DNA from: Candidatus Brachybacterium merdavium
GTDB taxonomy: Bacteria; Actinomycetota; Actinomycetes; Actinomycetales; Dermabacteraceae
Assembly (NCBI GenBank): GCA_019118275.1
Contig: DWZH01000136.1
Coordinates: 1-64,000 of the forward strand
DNA: 64,000 nt
Direction: 5' to 3'
Position numbers and translations under genes: made by a program. Every line of letters begins with the position of its first letter. The stretch's first letter is position 1. Shown here piece by piece: positions 43,967 to 54,711 of this stretch. Below the pieces are notes generated by a model, which did no database searches, had not been told where the DNA came from, and saw only the letters and a list, made by a program, of their open reading frames with translations.

Positions 43967-46876
43967 TCATCGACCGGTGAGTGCCCATGCGTCCTCCCCG
44001 TCCTGCTCATCGCCGTCGTCGTAGTAGTCGATGGCCGGCTCGGTCCCGTCGTCCGCCAGCGGGTCCTCGCCGTAGCGATCGCCGCCGCCGTCACCGGCGG
44101 GGGCGCTCTGCTCGGCGACCTCGACGGCCGAGTCGTCGTAGGCCTGCGCCGGTTCAGCAGAGGGCTGCGGCGAGTCCTCGCCCTTGATCCGTGCGATCGC
44201 GCCGGCCAGGTCGTCGGGGTGGACCAGCACGTCGCGGGCCTTGGATCCCTCCGAGGGGCCGACGATCTCGCGCGACTCCAGCAGGTCCATCAACCGGCCC
44301 GCCTTGGCGAAGCCGACCCGCAGCTTGCGCTGCAGCATGGAGGTGGAGCCGAACTGGGTGGTGACCACGAGCTCGGCCGCCTGCAGCAGCACCTCGAGGT
44401 CGTCGCCGATGTCCTCGTCGATCTGCTTGGTGGGGGCGGCGACCGTGACGTCCTCACGGTAGTTGGGTTTCATCTGGGTCTTGACGTGATCGACGACCTT
44501 GTGGATCTCCGATTCGTTGACCCAGGCGCCCTGCACGCGCATCGGCTTGGCCTTGCCCATCGGGTGGAACAGGGCGTCGCCCTGACCGATCAGCTTCTCC
44601 GCGCCGACGGCATCGAGAATGACTCGCGAGTCCTGCAGGGACGAGGTGGAGAAGGCCAGACGGCTGGGCACATTGGCCTTGATGATGCCGGTGACCACGT
44701 CGACCGAGGGTCGCTGGGTGGCCAGGATCAGGTGGATGCCGGCCGCTCGCGCCAGCTGCGTGATGCGCTGGATCGAGGCTTCCACGTCGCGGGGGGAGAC
44801 CATCATCAGGTCCGCCAGCTCATCGACCACGACCAGCAGGTAGGGGTAGGGCGCCAGACGGCGCTCGCTGCCGGGCGGCGGGGTGATGTCACCGGCCCGC
44901 ACCGCCTTGTTGAAGTCGTCGATGTGCTTGAACCCGAACGCCGAGAGGTCGTCGTAGCGGGCGTCCATCTCCTTGACCACCCACTCGAGGGCCTCGGCGG
45001 CCTTCTTGGGGTTGGTGATGATCGGGGTGATCAGATGGGGGATGCCCTCGTAGATGGTGAGCTCGACGCGCTTGGGGTCGACCAGCACCATGCGCACCTC
45101 CTCGGGGGTGGCACGCATCAGGATCGAGGTGATCATGGAGTTGACGAAGCTGGACTTGCCGGCACCGGTGGCACCGGCGACCAGCAGGTGGGGCATCTTG
45201 GAGAGGTTGGCGACCACGTAGCCGCCCTCGACATCCTTGCCCACACCCATCACCAGGGGGTGATCATTGCGACGCGCCACGGCGCTGCGCAGCACATCGC
45301 CGAGCACGACGGTCTCGCGGTCGGTGTTGGGGATCTCGATGCCGATCGCCTTCTTGCCGGGGATCGGCGAGAGGATGCGCACGTCCGCACTGGCCACGGC
45401 GTAGGAGATGTTCTTGTCCAGCGCGGTGACCTTCTCGACCTTGGTGCCCGGGGCGAGCTCGATCTCGTACCGGGTCACGGTCGGGCCGCGGGAGAATCCG
45501 GAGACCTCGGCGTTGACGTTGAACTGCTCGAACACCTCGCCGAGCGCCGCGACGACCTGGTCGTTGACCTCGGAGCGGGTCTTGTGGGGCGGGCCCTCGT
45601 CCAGGTACGAGGACTCGGGCAGCGTGTAGACGATGTCGCCGGCCAGTTCGAGCTGCTCCCCGGCGCGGGGGAGATCGCCCATCGGCGGCTCGGTCAGCTC
45701 GTGCTCCTGCTTCTCGGGCTCGGCGGCCGAGCCGGAGCGCACCGGCGGACGGGCGGGCTGTGCGGCTGCGGCAGCGGCGCCGGTCTTGGCGGGCAGCGGC
45801 TTGGTGGCCGGCGGGGCCGATGCGGCGCCGTCCCGCTCGGGGAAGGTCTTGGCGCGGTCGTTCTCCTCCCGCGCGATGTCGAAGACCTCGGTCGAGTCCG
45901 TGGACTTCGGCCGGCGGCCGCCGCGCTTGCCGCCGCGGGCCGACTTGCCGCCCGCCGCGGCGTCCTCCCCGCTGACGCCCTGCTCGAAGGCCTCGTCACC
46001 GACATAGCCGAAGCTGTCGTGGTCGCGCTCGGACTCGGCCGCCTTCTCCCTGCGGCTGCGGCGGCGCGGCCGGCCGGCGCGCTGCGCCTTCGTCTCCTGC
46101 TCGTGGATCGCGGGGTCCACGCGGCGGGGCCGCAGACCGAAGGCGACGCGTTCGGCGTCCTCCTCCTCGCTGCTGCCGACCATCACCTCGTAGACGCCGC
46201 GCAGCCGCGAGGGGATCGACTCGACGGGGGTCGCGGTCAGCACCAGCACCCCGAAGGCGATCAGGACGGAGTGGATGAGGATCACGGCGACCGGCGGCAG
46301 CAGCGCCTCCAGGGGCGCGGCGGCGAGGTAGCCGAGCACGCCTCCACCGCGGGCCAGGGAGTCGATCCCGTCGGCCGGGGCCGGCAGGCGGGCCGAGACC
46401 GAGGCGATCGCGGAGATCGCCATCAAAAGGATGCCGATGCCGATCGCGATGCGCGTGTTGGCCCGCACCTGGTCGGGACGGCGGAACATGCGCATCGACC
46501 AGCCGGCCGCCAGCAGCGGGATCACCATCGAGGAGATGCCGAAGGTGCCGGCGACCACCGTGTGCACGGCTCCGAGGACCGGGCCCGAGGACTGCCACCA
46601 CTCCACCACCGCCACCAGGACCGCCAGCAGCATCAGGAACAGGGCGTAACCGTCGCGCCTCTGATCCGGTGCGACCTCCCAGCGCGCGACTCCGATGGAG
46701 CGGACGAATCCGCCGACCATACGGGCGATCGCCAGATAGCCGGTGCGCAGAGCGCGCACCGGCAGCGGGAGCGTCGAGGGGTCATGGGCCGCGCCGGTGG
46801 TCCGCGAGGTGCCGGCGGACGAGGTCCGTGACGAGCCTTTCGACGCACGTGCGGGGGAAGACGTACGTGTCGCCAT
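43967..46876 (-). CDS. ftsK: DNA translocase FtsK/SpoIIIE
   Basis: 969 aa. The start at 46876 avoids an upstream Pro/Ser-rich extension. About four N-terminal membrane segments (roughly 60-235) are followed by a charged Pro/Ala-rich linker. The motor begins near SGFSRGPTVTRYEIELAPG; Walker A is LLVAGATGAGKSSFVNSM, Walker B VVVDELADLMM. The C-terminal winged-helix gamma domain (STSMLQRKLRVGFAKAGRLMDLL) reads KOPS. It clears chromosome DNA from the septum. Confidence 0.96.
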   Translation of the reverse strand: MATRTSSPARASKGSSRTSSAGTSRTTGAAHDPSTLPLPVRALRTGYLAIARMVGGFVRSIGVARWEVAPDQRRDGYALFLMLLAVLVAVVEWWQSSGPVLGAVHTVVAGTFGISSMVIPLLAAGWSMRMFRRPDQVRANTRIAIGIGILLMAISAIASVSARLPAPADGIDSLARGGGVLGYLAAAPLEALLPPVAVILIHSVLIAFGVLVLTATPVESIPSRLRGVYEVMVGSSEEEDAERVAFGLRPRRVDPAIHEQETKAQRAGRPRRRSRREKAAESERDHDSFGYVGDEAFEQGVSGEDAAAGGKSARGGKRGGRRPKSTDSTEVFDIAREENDRAKTFPERDGAASAPPATKPLPAKTGAAAAAAQPARPPVRSGSAAEPEKQEHELTEPPMGDLPRAGEQLELAGDIVYTLPESSYLDEGPPHKTRSEVNDQVVAALGEVFEQFNVNAEVSGFSRGPTVTRYEIELAPGTKVEKVTALDKNISYAVASADVRILSPIPGKKAIGIEIPNTDRETVVLGDVLRSAVARRNDHPLVMGVGKDVEGGYVVANLSKMPHLLVAGATGAGKSSFVNSMITSILMRATPEEVRMVLVDPKRVELTIYEGIPHLITPIITNPKKAAEALEWVVKEMDARYDDLSAFGFKHIDDFNKAVRAGDITPPPGSERRLAPYPYLLVVVDELADLMMVSPRDVEASIQRITQLARAAGIHLILATQRPSVDVVTGIIKANVPSRLAFSTSSLQDSRVILDAVGAEKLIGQGDALFHPMGKAKPMRVQGAWVNESEIHKVVDHVKTQMKPNYREDVTVAAPTKQIDEDIGDDLEVLLQAAELVVTTQFGSTSMLQRKLRVGFAKAGRLMDLLESREIVGPSEGSKARDVLVHPDDLAGAIARIKGEDSPQPSAEPAQAYDDSAVEVAEQSAPAGDGGGDRYGEDPLADDGTEPAIDYYDDGDEQDGEDAWALTGR

Positions 46877-46992
46877 GCGTGCCAGGGTACAGTCCGCGCT
46901 CCCCGAAGCCGAGGACGACGGGCCGGGAAGGGCGCCATCCGGCGGCGTCCCGCTGCCCGTCTCCCACCGCTCGCGGGCTCGCAGCACGTCGA

Positions 46993-48686
<1,694 letters not shown>

Positions 48687-48687
<1 letters not shown>

Positions 48688-49622
48688 CATGGCCTCCTGG
48701 CGGGATCCACGGGCGGGATGCCGTCTGCCTCCGAGATCGCGGCCGCGAGGTCCCGCAGCTGCTGGGCGACGGCGGCGACATGGGGACCGCGCATGGCGTA
48801 GTGGGGCAGCACCCCTTGCAGGTACAGCGCGGCCTTCGCGGACACCGCGCCCGGCATGCGGGTCATGATCGCCTCGACCAGTGGGGCCAGGCGACGGTGG
48901 GCGGCGATCGCGGTGGGCAGATCGGAGCGGTCGACGGCGTCGATCATCTCCTTCTCGATGGCCCCGGCGACCTGGGAGACGACCGAGACGATCCCGGAGC
49001 CGCCGATGGTCAGCCACGGCAGGTTCAGCCCGTCCTCGCCCGAGTAGTAGGCCAGATCGGTCCGAGCCATCACCATGGTCGCCTGCTGCATATCGCTCTT
49101 GGCGTCCTTCACCGCGGCGATGTTCTCGTGCTCCCCCAGACGCAGCAGGGTCTCGTAGGACAGCGAGACCCCGGTGCGCCCGGGGATGTCGTAGAGCATC
49201 ACCGGCAGATCGGTGGAGTCGGCGATCGCGGTGCAGTGCGAAATGATGCCGTCCTGGGTGGGCTTCGAGTAGTACGGGACGACGACCAGCAGGCCGTCCA
49301 CGCCGAGCGCGGCATGGGCGCGCGCGAGCTCGATGGAGTGCGCGGTGTCGTAGGTGCCCACGCCGGCCACGATCCGCGTGCGGTGCCCGACCGCCTCCTG
49401 CACGCTGCGGGCGAGGTCGAGCTTCTCGCGGTCGGCGAGCACCGGGGCCTCGCCCGTGGTTCCGGAGACGACGATCATGTCGTTGCCGGTGTCGGCGAGG
49501 TGGACGGCCAGTCGCTGCGCGGCGTCATGGTCGATCACGGAGGCGTCCGGCGTGAACGGCGTGACCATCGCGGTGCCGACCGCGCCGAAGGGACGCGCGG
49601 GGCGCGTATCGGTGCTCATCAT
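48687..49622 (-). CDS. dapA: 4-hydroxy-tetrahydrodipicolinate synthase
   Basis: 311 aa TIM-barrel aldolase of lysine and meso-diaminopimelate synthesis. The N-terminal GTAMVTPFTPD and TTGEAP bind pyruvate; the catalytic Tyr is in LYDIPGRTG and the Schiff-base Lys in AAVKDAKSD (about 164-172). GGGAGG precedes the ATG pair. It is tightly linked to rnj downstream and to the small ORF and asnB upstream. Confidence 0.96.
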
Positions 49623-49647
49623 GGTGTCCTCCCGGGGATGTTCTGGC

Positions 49648-49809
49648 TCACGGGGCGATGCGGCCGCCGCCCTCGACAGCGGCGTCGGACATGGGCATCG
49701 CCCCGCGGAAGGGGTCCTCCATCTGCTCGGCGACCATCTCGATCGCTCGCCGGGGGACGGAGGGGAAGGCTGGGTCGGCCTTCGTGGTGCGCGGGCTCGG
49801 GACGTTCAT
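49648..49809 (-). CDS. 53-aa hypothetical protein
   Basis: An ATG at 49809 opens a 53-codon frame, MNVPSPRTTKADPAFPSVP near the start and VEGGGRIAP at the end, with a Met/Glu-rich helical middle. It sits 25 bases upstream of dapA in the same orientation. Its start overlaps (ATGA) the stop of a 20-codon frame from 49868. It resembles no family I know. Size, position and a Pro/Arg/Glu composition close to neighbours support it, but it could be a chance frame in GC-rich DNA. Confidence 0.4.
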   Translation of the reverse strand: MNVPSPRTTKADPAFPSVPRRAIEMVAEQMEDPFRGAMPMSDAAVEGGGRIAP

Positions 49810-49898
49810 CGCAGCCCGACCCTCACCGGCTGGACGGTCGGATCCGTCCGGGGCGCGTTCTCATTCATGGTCCGAGCCTAGACCAGCGACGGTGCCGC

Positions 49899-52646
49899 TC
49901 ATGCCTGCGGCACGGCGCCGAGATCGACCAGGATCGCCAGCGGGGTGCGCTGGCGGCCCTGACCGAGCGGATTGTCAGCGAACGTCGCCTCCAGCCGAGG
50001 GTGAGGGGTGGGCACGTCCGAGCCCAGCACGTTGCGGCCGATGTCGTTGGCGTCCATCACCACCGTGCCCACGAAGCTCTCGCGCAGCCCGGCCGGGATG
50101 TCGGCGGCTCGGATCGCGGCCGACAGGCGCGCCGAGACGGCATCGGGGTCCTTCGGCGGCAGCTTCGCGGACACGTTGGAGGGGAAGGCCGAGTACACGG
50201 TGGGGCCATCGATGGCGCGGACGTTCGCGCCGGCGACCTCGTAGAACAGTCCGCGCCGGCCGATCACCTTCCCCGCGGCGCCGGCGGCCGAGGCCGCGAC
50301 GATGCGGGGCAGCCCGACCTCACGGATGGCCAGCTCCATGGTGGTGGGATCACCCAGCCCGATCCCGGCCGGGGTGCGGGTGACGAAGCGCGAGAGCAGC
50401 TTGGCCGAGCGGCGAGGGGCGACCTCCCAGGTGAACCAGGAGCGCCCCTGGCTGATCGCGACGATCTTCTCGCTGATCACGAAGTACCAGGGGGCGGACG
50501 TCGGGATCGACTCGGCGGGCAGGTCTGCGGCGAAGCGCTCGACGCGCTCGCGCACCAGCGCCTCCAGATCGTCATCGCGGGCGATCAGCCCGGTCTGCAG
50601 CGGGTAGCGCCGCCAGGTATGCGCATCGACCTCGGAGCGCAGGTCGAGCTGCTTGCCCGGGTTGGGGGCGTAGTCGCTCTTGGGAGCTTCCTCCACCTCG
50701 GCCGGCTCACCGGTCTGGGCAGGATCCTCGGAGACGGCGGCCGGCTCCCCGTGGGCGGCGGGCTGCGGGGCCGGAGCCTCATCGGTATCGATGAACTCCC
50801 GCATCCACAGCTCCACGTTCAGCAGCCGCCAGAACATCATGGTGCCGTGGTTGCCGGGGTTGGCGATGTAGTCGTCGAACAGGGCGTTGACGCTGGGGGC
50901 GTCGAAGTAGGGCCGGGAGGCGAAGGAGTCCGAGGAGAAGATCTCCCGCAGGGTGGGGGCGATCCTGCGGAACCATTCCGATTCGGGGGTCGTGAAGCCG
51001 ATCTTGTTGCGGCGCTTGGAGATCATGTCCGGGAGGATCCCGTCCATCGCCTCGCGGAGGATTCGCTTGTTCCAGCCGTCCGCGATGATGGCCGACTCGT
51101 CGAGGGAGAACAGGAACTTCAGCAGCTCCTTGTCGACGAAGGGCACACGGCCCTCGATGCCGAAGCGCATCGTGTTCTTGTCCTCGTAGCGCAGCAGGGA
51201 GGGCAGGGAGGAGCGGAAGGTGTCCTGCAGCAGCCGCTCCTTGAGGTCGTCCTGGACGGTGGCGACCTGCTCGTGGCCGTGGTCGGCGACGAAACCGGAG
51301 TTCAGCAGTGCCTCGATCGGCACCGAGGTACGCCCGGAGTACTTGGAGCGGGCGAGCTTGCGCAGGATGTCGCGGGAGCCGACGATCTCGCTCGCCAGGT
51401 CCTTGAAGCGCTTCTGGCGACGCAGCTGGCGCAGGTAGACGTAGAAGTAGGGGTTGTAGCCGGCCATCATCTCGTCGGCGCCCTGCCCGTCCAGGAGCAC
51501 CGTCACGTGCTGGCTGGCCTCGCGCATCACCGCGTACTGGGCGTAGGGGCCGGTGGAGATGATCGGCTCCTCCTGGGTGCGCACGAAGTCGCGCAGGTCC
51601 TCGAGGAAGCTCTGGGAGTCGGGCTGGATCTTGTGGGCGGTGATCTGGCCGCGGTTCTCCTCGAGCAGCGCGTCGACGTAGCGCTCCTCATCATTGGTGG
51701 AGTTCGGGAAGATCGCCGAAAAGGTGTTCTGGCGGCTGCCGATGGCGCTGAAGTCCCCGTCCTGGGGCTGTTCGCGCAGCTGGCGGGCGATCACCGCGGC
51801 CACGGCCGAGGAGTCCAGACCGCCCGAGAGAGAGGTGCCGACCCGCACCTCGGACTGCAGGCGCAGCCGCACCGACTCGTGGAAGCGCTCGCGGTACTCG
51901 TCGACCACGGCCGGACTGTAGGAGCGCGAGGGCCGGGCGGCGATCTCGCGCAGCTCCTCCTGGAGCCTGGTGAAGGGAGTGATCGTCGTGCCGGAGGCAT
52001 CGATGGTCAGCACCTGGCCGGGCATCAGGCGCCGGACGCCGGCGAAGAAGGTCTGCTCGTCATCGTCCTGGATGCGGAACTTCAGGTAGCGGTAGACGGC
52101 GCGGTCGTCGGCGGCGGGTTCGAAGACCTCCGCGGCCAGCAGACCACGGATCTCGGAGCCGAACAGCACCTGCGGGGCCGTGCCCTCCTGCGCTGCCTCC
52201 CCGGTCCAGTAATACAGGGGCTTGATGCCGAAATGGTCACGGGCCAGGGTGAGTGAGTCGTTCTCGGCGTCGTGGATCGCGAAAGCGAACATGCCGTTGA
52301 AGCGGTCGTAGGCGGCGGGGCCCCACTCGGCGTGGGCCTGCAGCAGCACCTCGGTGTCCGAGTCGGTGCGGAAGCTGCGTCCCCGCGCCTCCAGCTCAGC
52401 GCGCAGCTCGAGGTAGTTGTAGACCTCGCCGTTGTAGACGATCGTGAAACGGCCGTCCTGTGTGGTCATGGGCTGGGCGCCGTGCTCGATGTCCAGGATC
52501 GACAGCCGTCGGTGCGCCAAGCCCGACTGGCCGGAGTGGAACACGCCCTCGCCGTCGGGGCCGCGATGGGCCAGGGCGGCGTTCATCCGACGAGTGATGT
52601 CCTCGGTAGCGGCGCCGAATCCGTAGCTGCCGGAGATTCCGCACAT
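49899..52646 (-). CDS. asnB: asparagine synthetase (glutamine-hydrolysing) with C-terminal F420-glutamate-ligase-like domain
   Basis: 915 aa, about 270 longer than usual AsnB. The glutaminase domain (1-190) has Cys2 nucleophile, RLSILD, YNGEVYN and TDSDTEV. The synthetase domain (about 240-620) has the pyrophosphate loop SLSGGLDSS (272-280), LLDGQGADE and YEDKNTMRFGIEGRVPF. A Pro/Ala/Glu-rich linker (about 621-665) joins a domain (about 680-915) with FVISEKIVAISQGR, GANVRAIDG and KDPDAVSARL, which resembles CofE (F420-0:gamma-glutamyl ligase). The domain match is by eye. The link to dapA suggests a wall amidation role like LtsA, but this is inference. Confidence 0.85.
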   Translation of the reverse strand: MCGISGSYGFGAATEDITRRMNAALAHRGPDGEGVFHSGQSGLAHRRLSILDIEHGAQPMTTQDGRFTIVYNGEVYNYLELRAELEARGRSFRTDSDTEVLLQAHAEWGPAAYDRFNGMFAFAIHDAENDSLTLARDHFGIKPLYYWTGEAAQEGTAPQVLFGSEIRGLLAAEVFEPAADDRAVYRYLKFRIQDDDEQTFFAGVRRLMPGQVLTIDASGTTITPFTRLQEELREIAARPSRSYSPAVVDEYRERFHESVRLRLQSEVRVGTSLSGGLDSSAVAAVIARQLREQPQDGDFSAIGSRQNTFSAIFPNSTNDEERYVDALLEENRGQITAHKIQPDSQSFLEDLRDFVRTQEEPIISTGPYAQYAVMREASQHVTVLLDGQGADEMMAGYNPYFYVYLRQLRRQKRFKDLASEIVGSRDILRKLARSKYSGRTSVPIEALLNSGFVADHGHEQVATVQDDLKERLLQDTFRSSLPSLLRYEDKNTMRFGIEGRVPFVDKELLKFLFSLDESAIIADGWNKRILREAMDGILPDMISKRRNKIGFTTPESEWFRRIAPTLREIFSSDSFASRPYFDAPSVNALFDDYIANPGNHGTMMFWRLLNVELWMREFIDTDEAPAPQPAAHGEPAAVSEDPAQTGEPAEVEEAPKSDYAPNPGKQLDLRSEVDAHTWRRYPLQTGLIARDDDLEALVRERVERFAADLPAESIPTSAPWYFVISEKIVAISQGRSWFTWEVAPRRSAKLLSRFVTRTPAGIGLGDPTTMELAIREVGLPRIVAASAAGAAGKVIGRRGLFYEVAGANVRAIDGPTVYSAFPSNVSAKLPPKDPDAVSARLSAAIRAADIPAGLRESFVGTVVMDANDIGRNVLGSDVPTPHPRLEATFADNPLGQGRQRTPLAILVDLGAVPQA

Positions 52647-52730
52647 GGGCGTGTCCTTTCGAGGGGCCTGACTGGCCGCCTGAGCTTATCAACGCCGGGG
52701 CCCCGGGCCCGGCAGCTCGGGACGTGACGT

Positions 52731-53459
52731 TCAGCTACCCCGGCGCGCGATCCGCAGCATGTCGCCCTCCGCGCGGGCTTCGAGGTCGTCCAAGGAGGTG
52801 ATCAGGGCATCGGCGAGGGGCCGCAGGACCGAGGCGGGGGTCGTGCTGGTCACCGCGAGCGTGCGGGATCCGGCGTCCGTGCCGGAGCGCAGACCGCCCA
52901 CGGAGTCCTCGATCACCAGCGCCCCGATGGGGTGGACGCCCAGCCGGCGGGCCCCGAGCAGGTAGGGCTCGGGATCGGGCTTGCCGTCCGTGACCTGGTC
53001 GGCGGTGACCAGCCCGTCCGGGAGGGGCAGCCCCGTGGTGGCCCAGCGGGCCTCGAACAGCGGCCGGGTGCAGGAGGTGACGATGGTCCAGGTCGAGCGG
53101 CCCAGCTGCTGGGCGGCGGCGTCGAGCTCGGCCAGCAGCCGCTCCGTGCCCGGCAGCATCCGGATCGTCTCGGCATCGGCGATCTCCAGCTCCTCGATGC
53201 GGGCATGGGCGGCGACCACCTGCTCCTCGTCCAGCTCGGGAAGCAGCTCGCCGAGGACCTGCCGGGCGGGCCGGCCGTGCATCGCGTGCCCGAAGTCCGC
53301 CGTGGACCCGAACTCCCGCAGCATCGTCGACCAGGCGCGCTCGACCGAGGGGCCCGAGTCGATCAAGGTGCCGTCCATGTCCAGCAGCAGCGCCTGGGTC
53401 TCGAGCGGGAAGGCGTCCTCGGGGACGTCATGGACGGTGGGGTCCGCAGTGGTGGTCAT
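52731..53459 (-). CDS. HAD-IA family hydrolase (sugar-phosphatase-like)
   Basis: 242 aa. The nucleophile motif is LLLDMDGTLID (DxDGT at 27-31), the second Asp region TIVTSCTR, the Lys in DGKPDPEPYL and the last motif VIEDSVGGLRSGTDAG. The cap between motifs I and II marks subfamily IA (beta-PGM/GPP type). The substrate is unknown. It is divergent from azlC, with a perfect inverted repeat between. Confidence 0.9.
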   Translation of the reverse strand: MTTTADPTVHDVPEDAFPLETQALLLDMDGTLIDSGPSVERAWSTMLREFGSTADFGHAMHGRPARQVLGELLPELDEEQVVAAHARIEELEIADAETIRMLPGTERLLAELDAAAQQLGRSTWTIVTSCTRPLFEARWATTGLPLPDGLVTADQVTDGKPDPEPYLLGARRLGVHPIGALVIEDSVGGLRSGTDAGSRTLAVTSTTPASVLRPLADALITSLDDLEARAEGDMLRIARRGS

Positions 53460-53466
53460 AGCTGCA

Positions 53467-53489
53467 GACTCTCATATCCGGTGAGAGTC
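53467..53489. promoter_or_regulatory. 8-bp inverted repeat in the HAD/azlC divergent promoter region
   Basis: GACTCTCA-TATCCGG-TGAGAGTC is a perfect 8-bp inverted repeat with a 7-base spacer. It lies 8 bases before the HAD start codon and 45 before azlC. Such spacing suits a dimeric repressor acting on one or both genes. Confidence 0.5.
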
Positions 53490-53533
53490 GACCGCGCCGT
53501 GTCCACGCTGGTGAACGTACAGTAGGACCCATC

Positions 53534-54331
53534 ATGGCCACAGCTTCGTCGAGCGCCTCCGGGGACCGCGACCTGTCCCCTGCGGACGTCGATCCGGCCC
53601 CTCTGCGCTCGATCCGCCGCACCGGGCTGTCGATCGGGGTGGCCACCGGTCTGTACGGGATCTCCTACGGCGCGCTGGCGACGGCCGCGGGACTGGACGT
53701 GTGGCAGGCCATGGTGCTCTCGGCGGTGATGTTCACCGGTGGCAGCCAGTTCGCCTTTGTGGGGGTCATCAGCGGTGGCGGCTCCGCGATCGGGGCGGCG
53801 CTGGCGGCACTGCTGCTGGGAGTGCGCAACACGCTGTACGGGCTCACCCTTGCCCCCGTGCTCCCCCGGGGCGGGTGGCGGGGAGCGCTGCGGGCCCAGC
53901 TGACCATCGACGAGTCGGCCGCGTTGGCGGCCTCCGGCACCTCTGCTGAGGCCAAGCGCACCGGTTTCTGGGCGGCAGGTGTGTGGGTGTACGTCTTCTG
54001 GAACCTGTTCTCCCTGCTCGGGGCGCTGGCCGGCCAGTACATCGCCGATCCCGGCGCGTGGGGTCTGGATGCCGCCGCGGCGGCGGCGTTCCTGGCGCTG
54101 CTGTGGCCGCGGTTGCGCCGCGCCGACGCGGTGGCGATCGCGGTGGCCGCGGCCTTCGTGGCGCTGCTGACCACCCCGGTGCTGCCCTCGGGCCTGCCGG
54201 TGCTGGCCGCCGCCCTGGTCGCCGCGGTCGCGGGTCTGCTGCCGCGGCGCCCGGGGGCGGGCCCGGACGGGCCCCCCGGTCCGTCCGCTCCGTCCGGCAC
54301 CGGCGCCGGGGCCGCCGAGGAGGTGCGATGA
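53534..54331 (+). CDS. azlC: AzlC-family branched-chain amino acid exporter subunit
   Basis: 265 aa with about six hydrophobic segments. The family block is SIGVATGLYGISYGALATAAGL, then MFTGGSQFAFVGVI and GVRNTLYGLTLAP. AzlC with AzlD (BrnFE-type) exports branched-chain amino acids or methionine. A long Pro/Gly-rich tail ends the protein. AGGA precedes the ATG. Confidence 0.92.
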   Translation: MATASSSASGDRDLSPADVDPAPLRSIRRTGLSIGVATGLYGISYGALATAAGLDVWQAMVLSAVMFTGGSQFAFVGVISGGGSAIGAALAALLLGVRNTLYGLTLAPVLPRGGWRGALRAQLTIDESAALAASGTSAEAKRTGFWAAGVWVYVFWNLFSLLGALAGQYIADPGAWGLDAAAAAAFLALLWPRLRRADAVAIAVAAAFVALLTTPVLPSGLPVLAAALVAAVAGLLPRRPGAGPDGPPGPSAPSGTGAGAAEEVR

Positions 54332-54642
54332 GCCTGCTGTGGGTCGCGGTGATCGCCGCCTCGGTGCTGTCCTTCGCGCAGAAGTGGATCGGCTACCAGG
54401 CTCCGCCCGATGTGCTCGAACGGCCGCGCATCGCCCGCATCACCACGATGCTGCCGATCGCCCTGCTGGGTGCTCTGGTCGCCGTGCAGTCCGCGACCAG
54501 CGGGAGCGAGCTGGCGGCCGATGCGCGACTGCCGGCCCTGGCGGTCGCGGCGGTGCTGCTGGTGCTGCGGGCGCCCTTCCTGGTGGTGGTGATCGGTGCT
54601 GCGGCGGTGGCGGCGGGCCTGCGGGCGCTCGGCTGGGGCTGA
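54328..54642 (+). CDS. azlD: AzlD-family small exporter subunit
   Basis: 104 aa, four hydrophobic segments. It starts MSLLWVAVIAASVLSFAQKW at the ATG overlapping the azlC stop (ATGA), with GAGGAGG just upstream. Length, topology and pairing with AzlC identify it; it is the small partner needed for export. Confidence 0.9.
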   Translation: MSLLWVAVIAASVLSFAQKWIGYQAPPDVLERPRIARITTMLPIALLGALVAVQSATSGSELAADARLPALAVAAVLLVLRAPFLVVVIGAAAVAAGLRALGWG

Positions 54643-54711
54643 GCGGCGGGGGCGTGAGCGGGCCCGTCGCGGCTCCGAGCAGGCCGGGGCGGGAAGGGCC
54701 TACGCGGCGAC

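Noticed and set aside
43760-46831. 1023-codon open frame on the plus strand opposite ftsK
   Set aside because: It is antisense to a well-conserved ftsK, repetitive in Val/Gly/His/Asp/Arg as expected from reverse reading of GC-rich codons, and shows no family motif.
48780-52256. 1158-codon open frame on the plus strand opposite dapA and asnB
   Set aside because: It runs antisense across two genes and a gap, has low-complexity composition and no recognisable domain.
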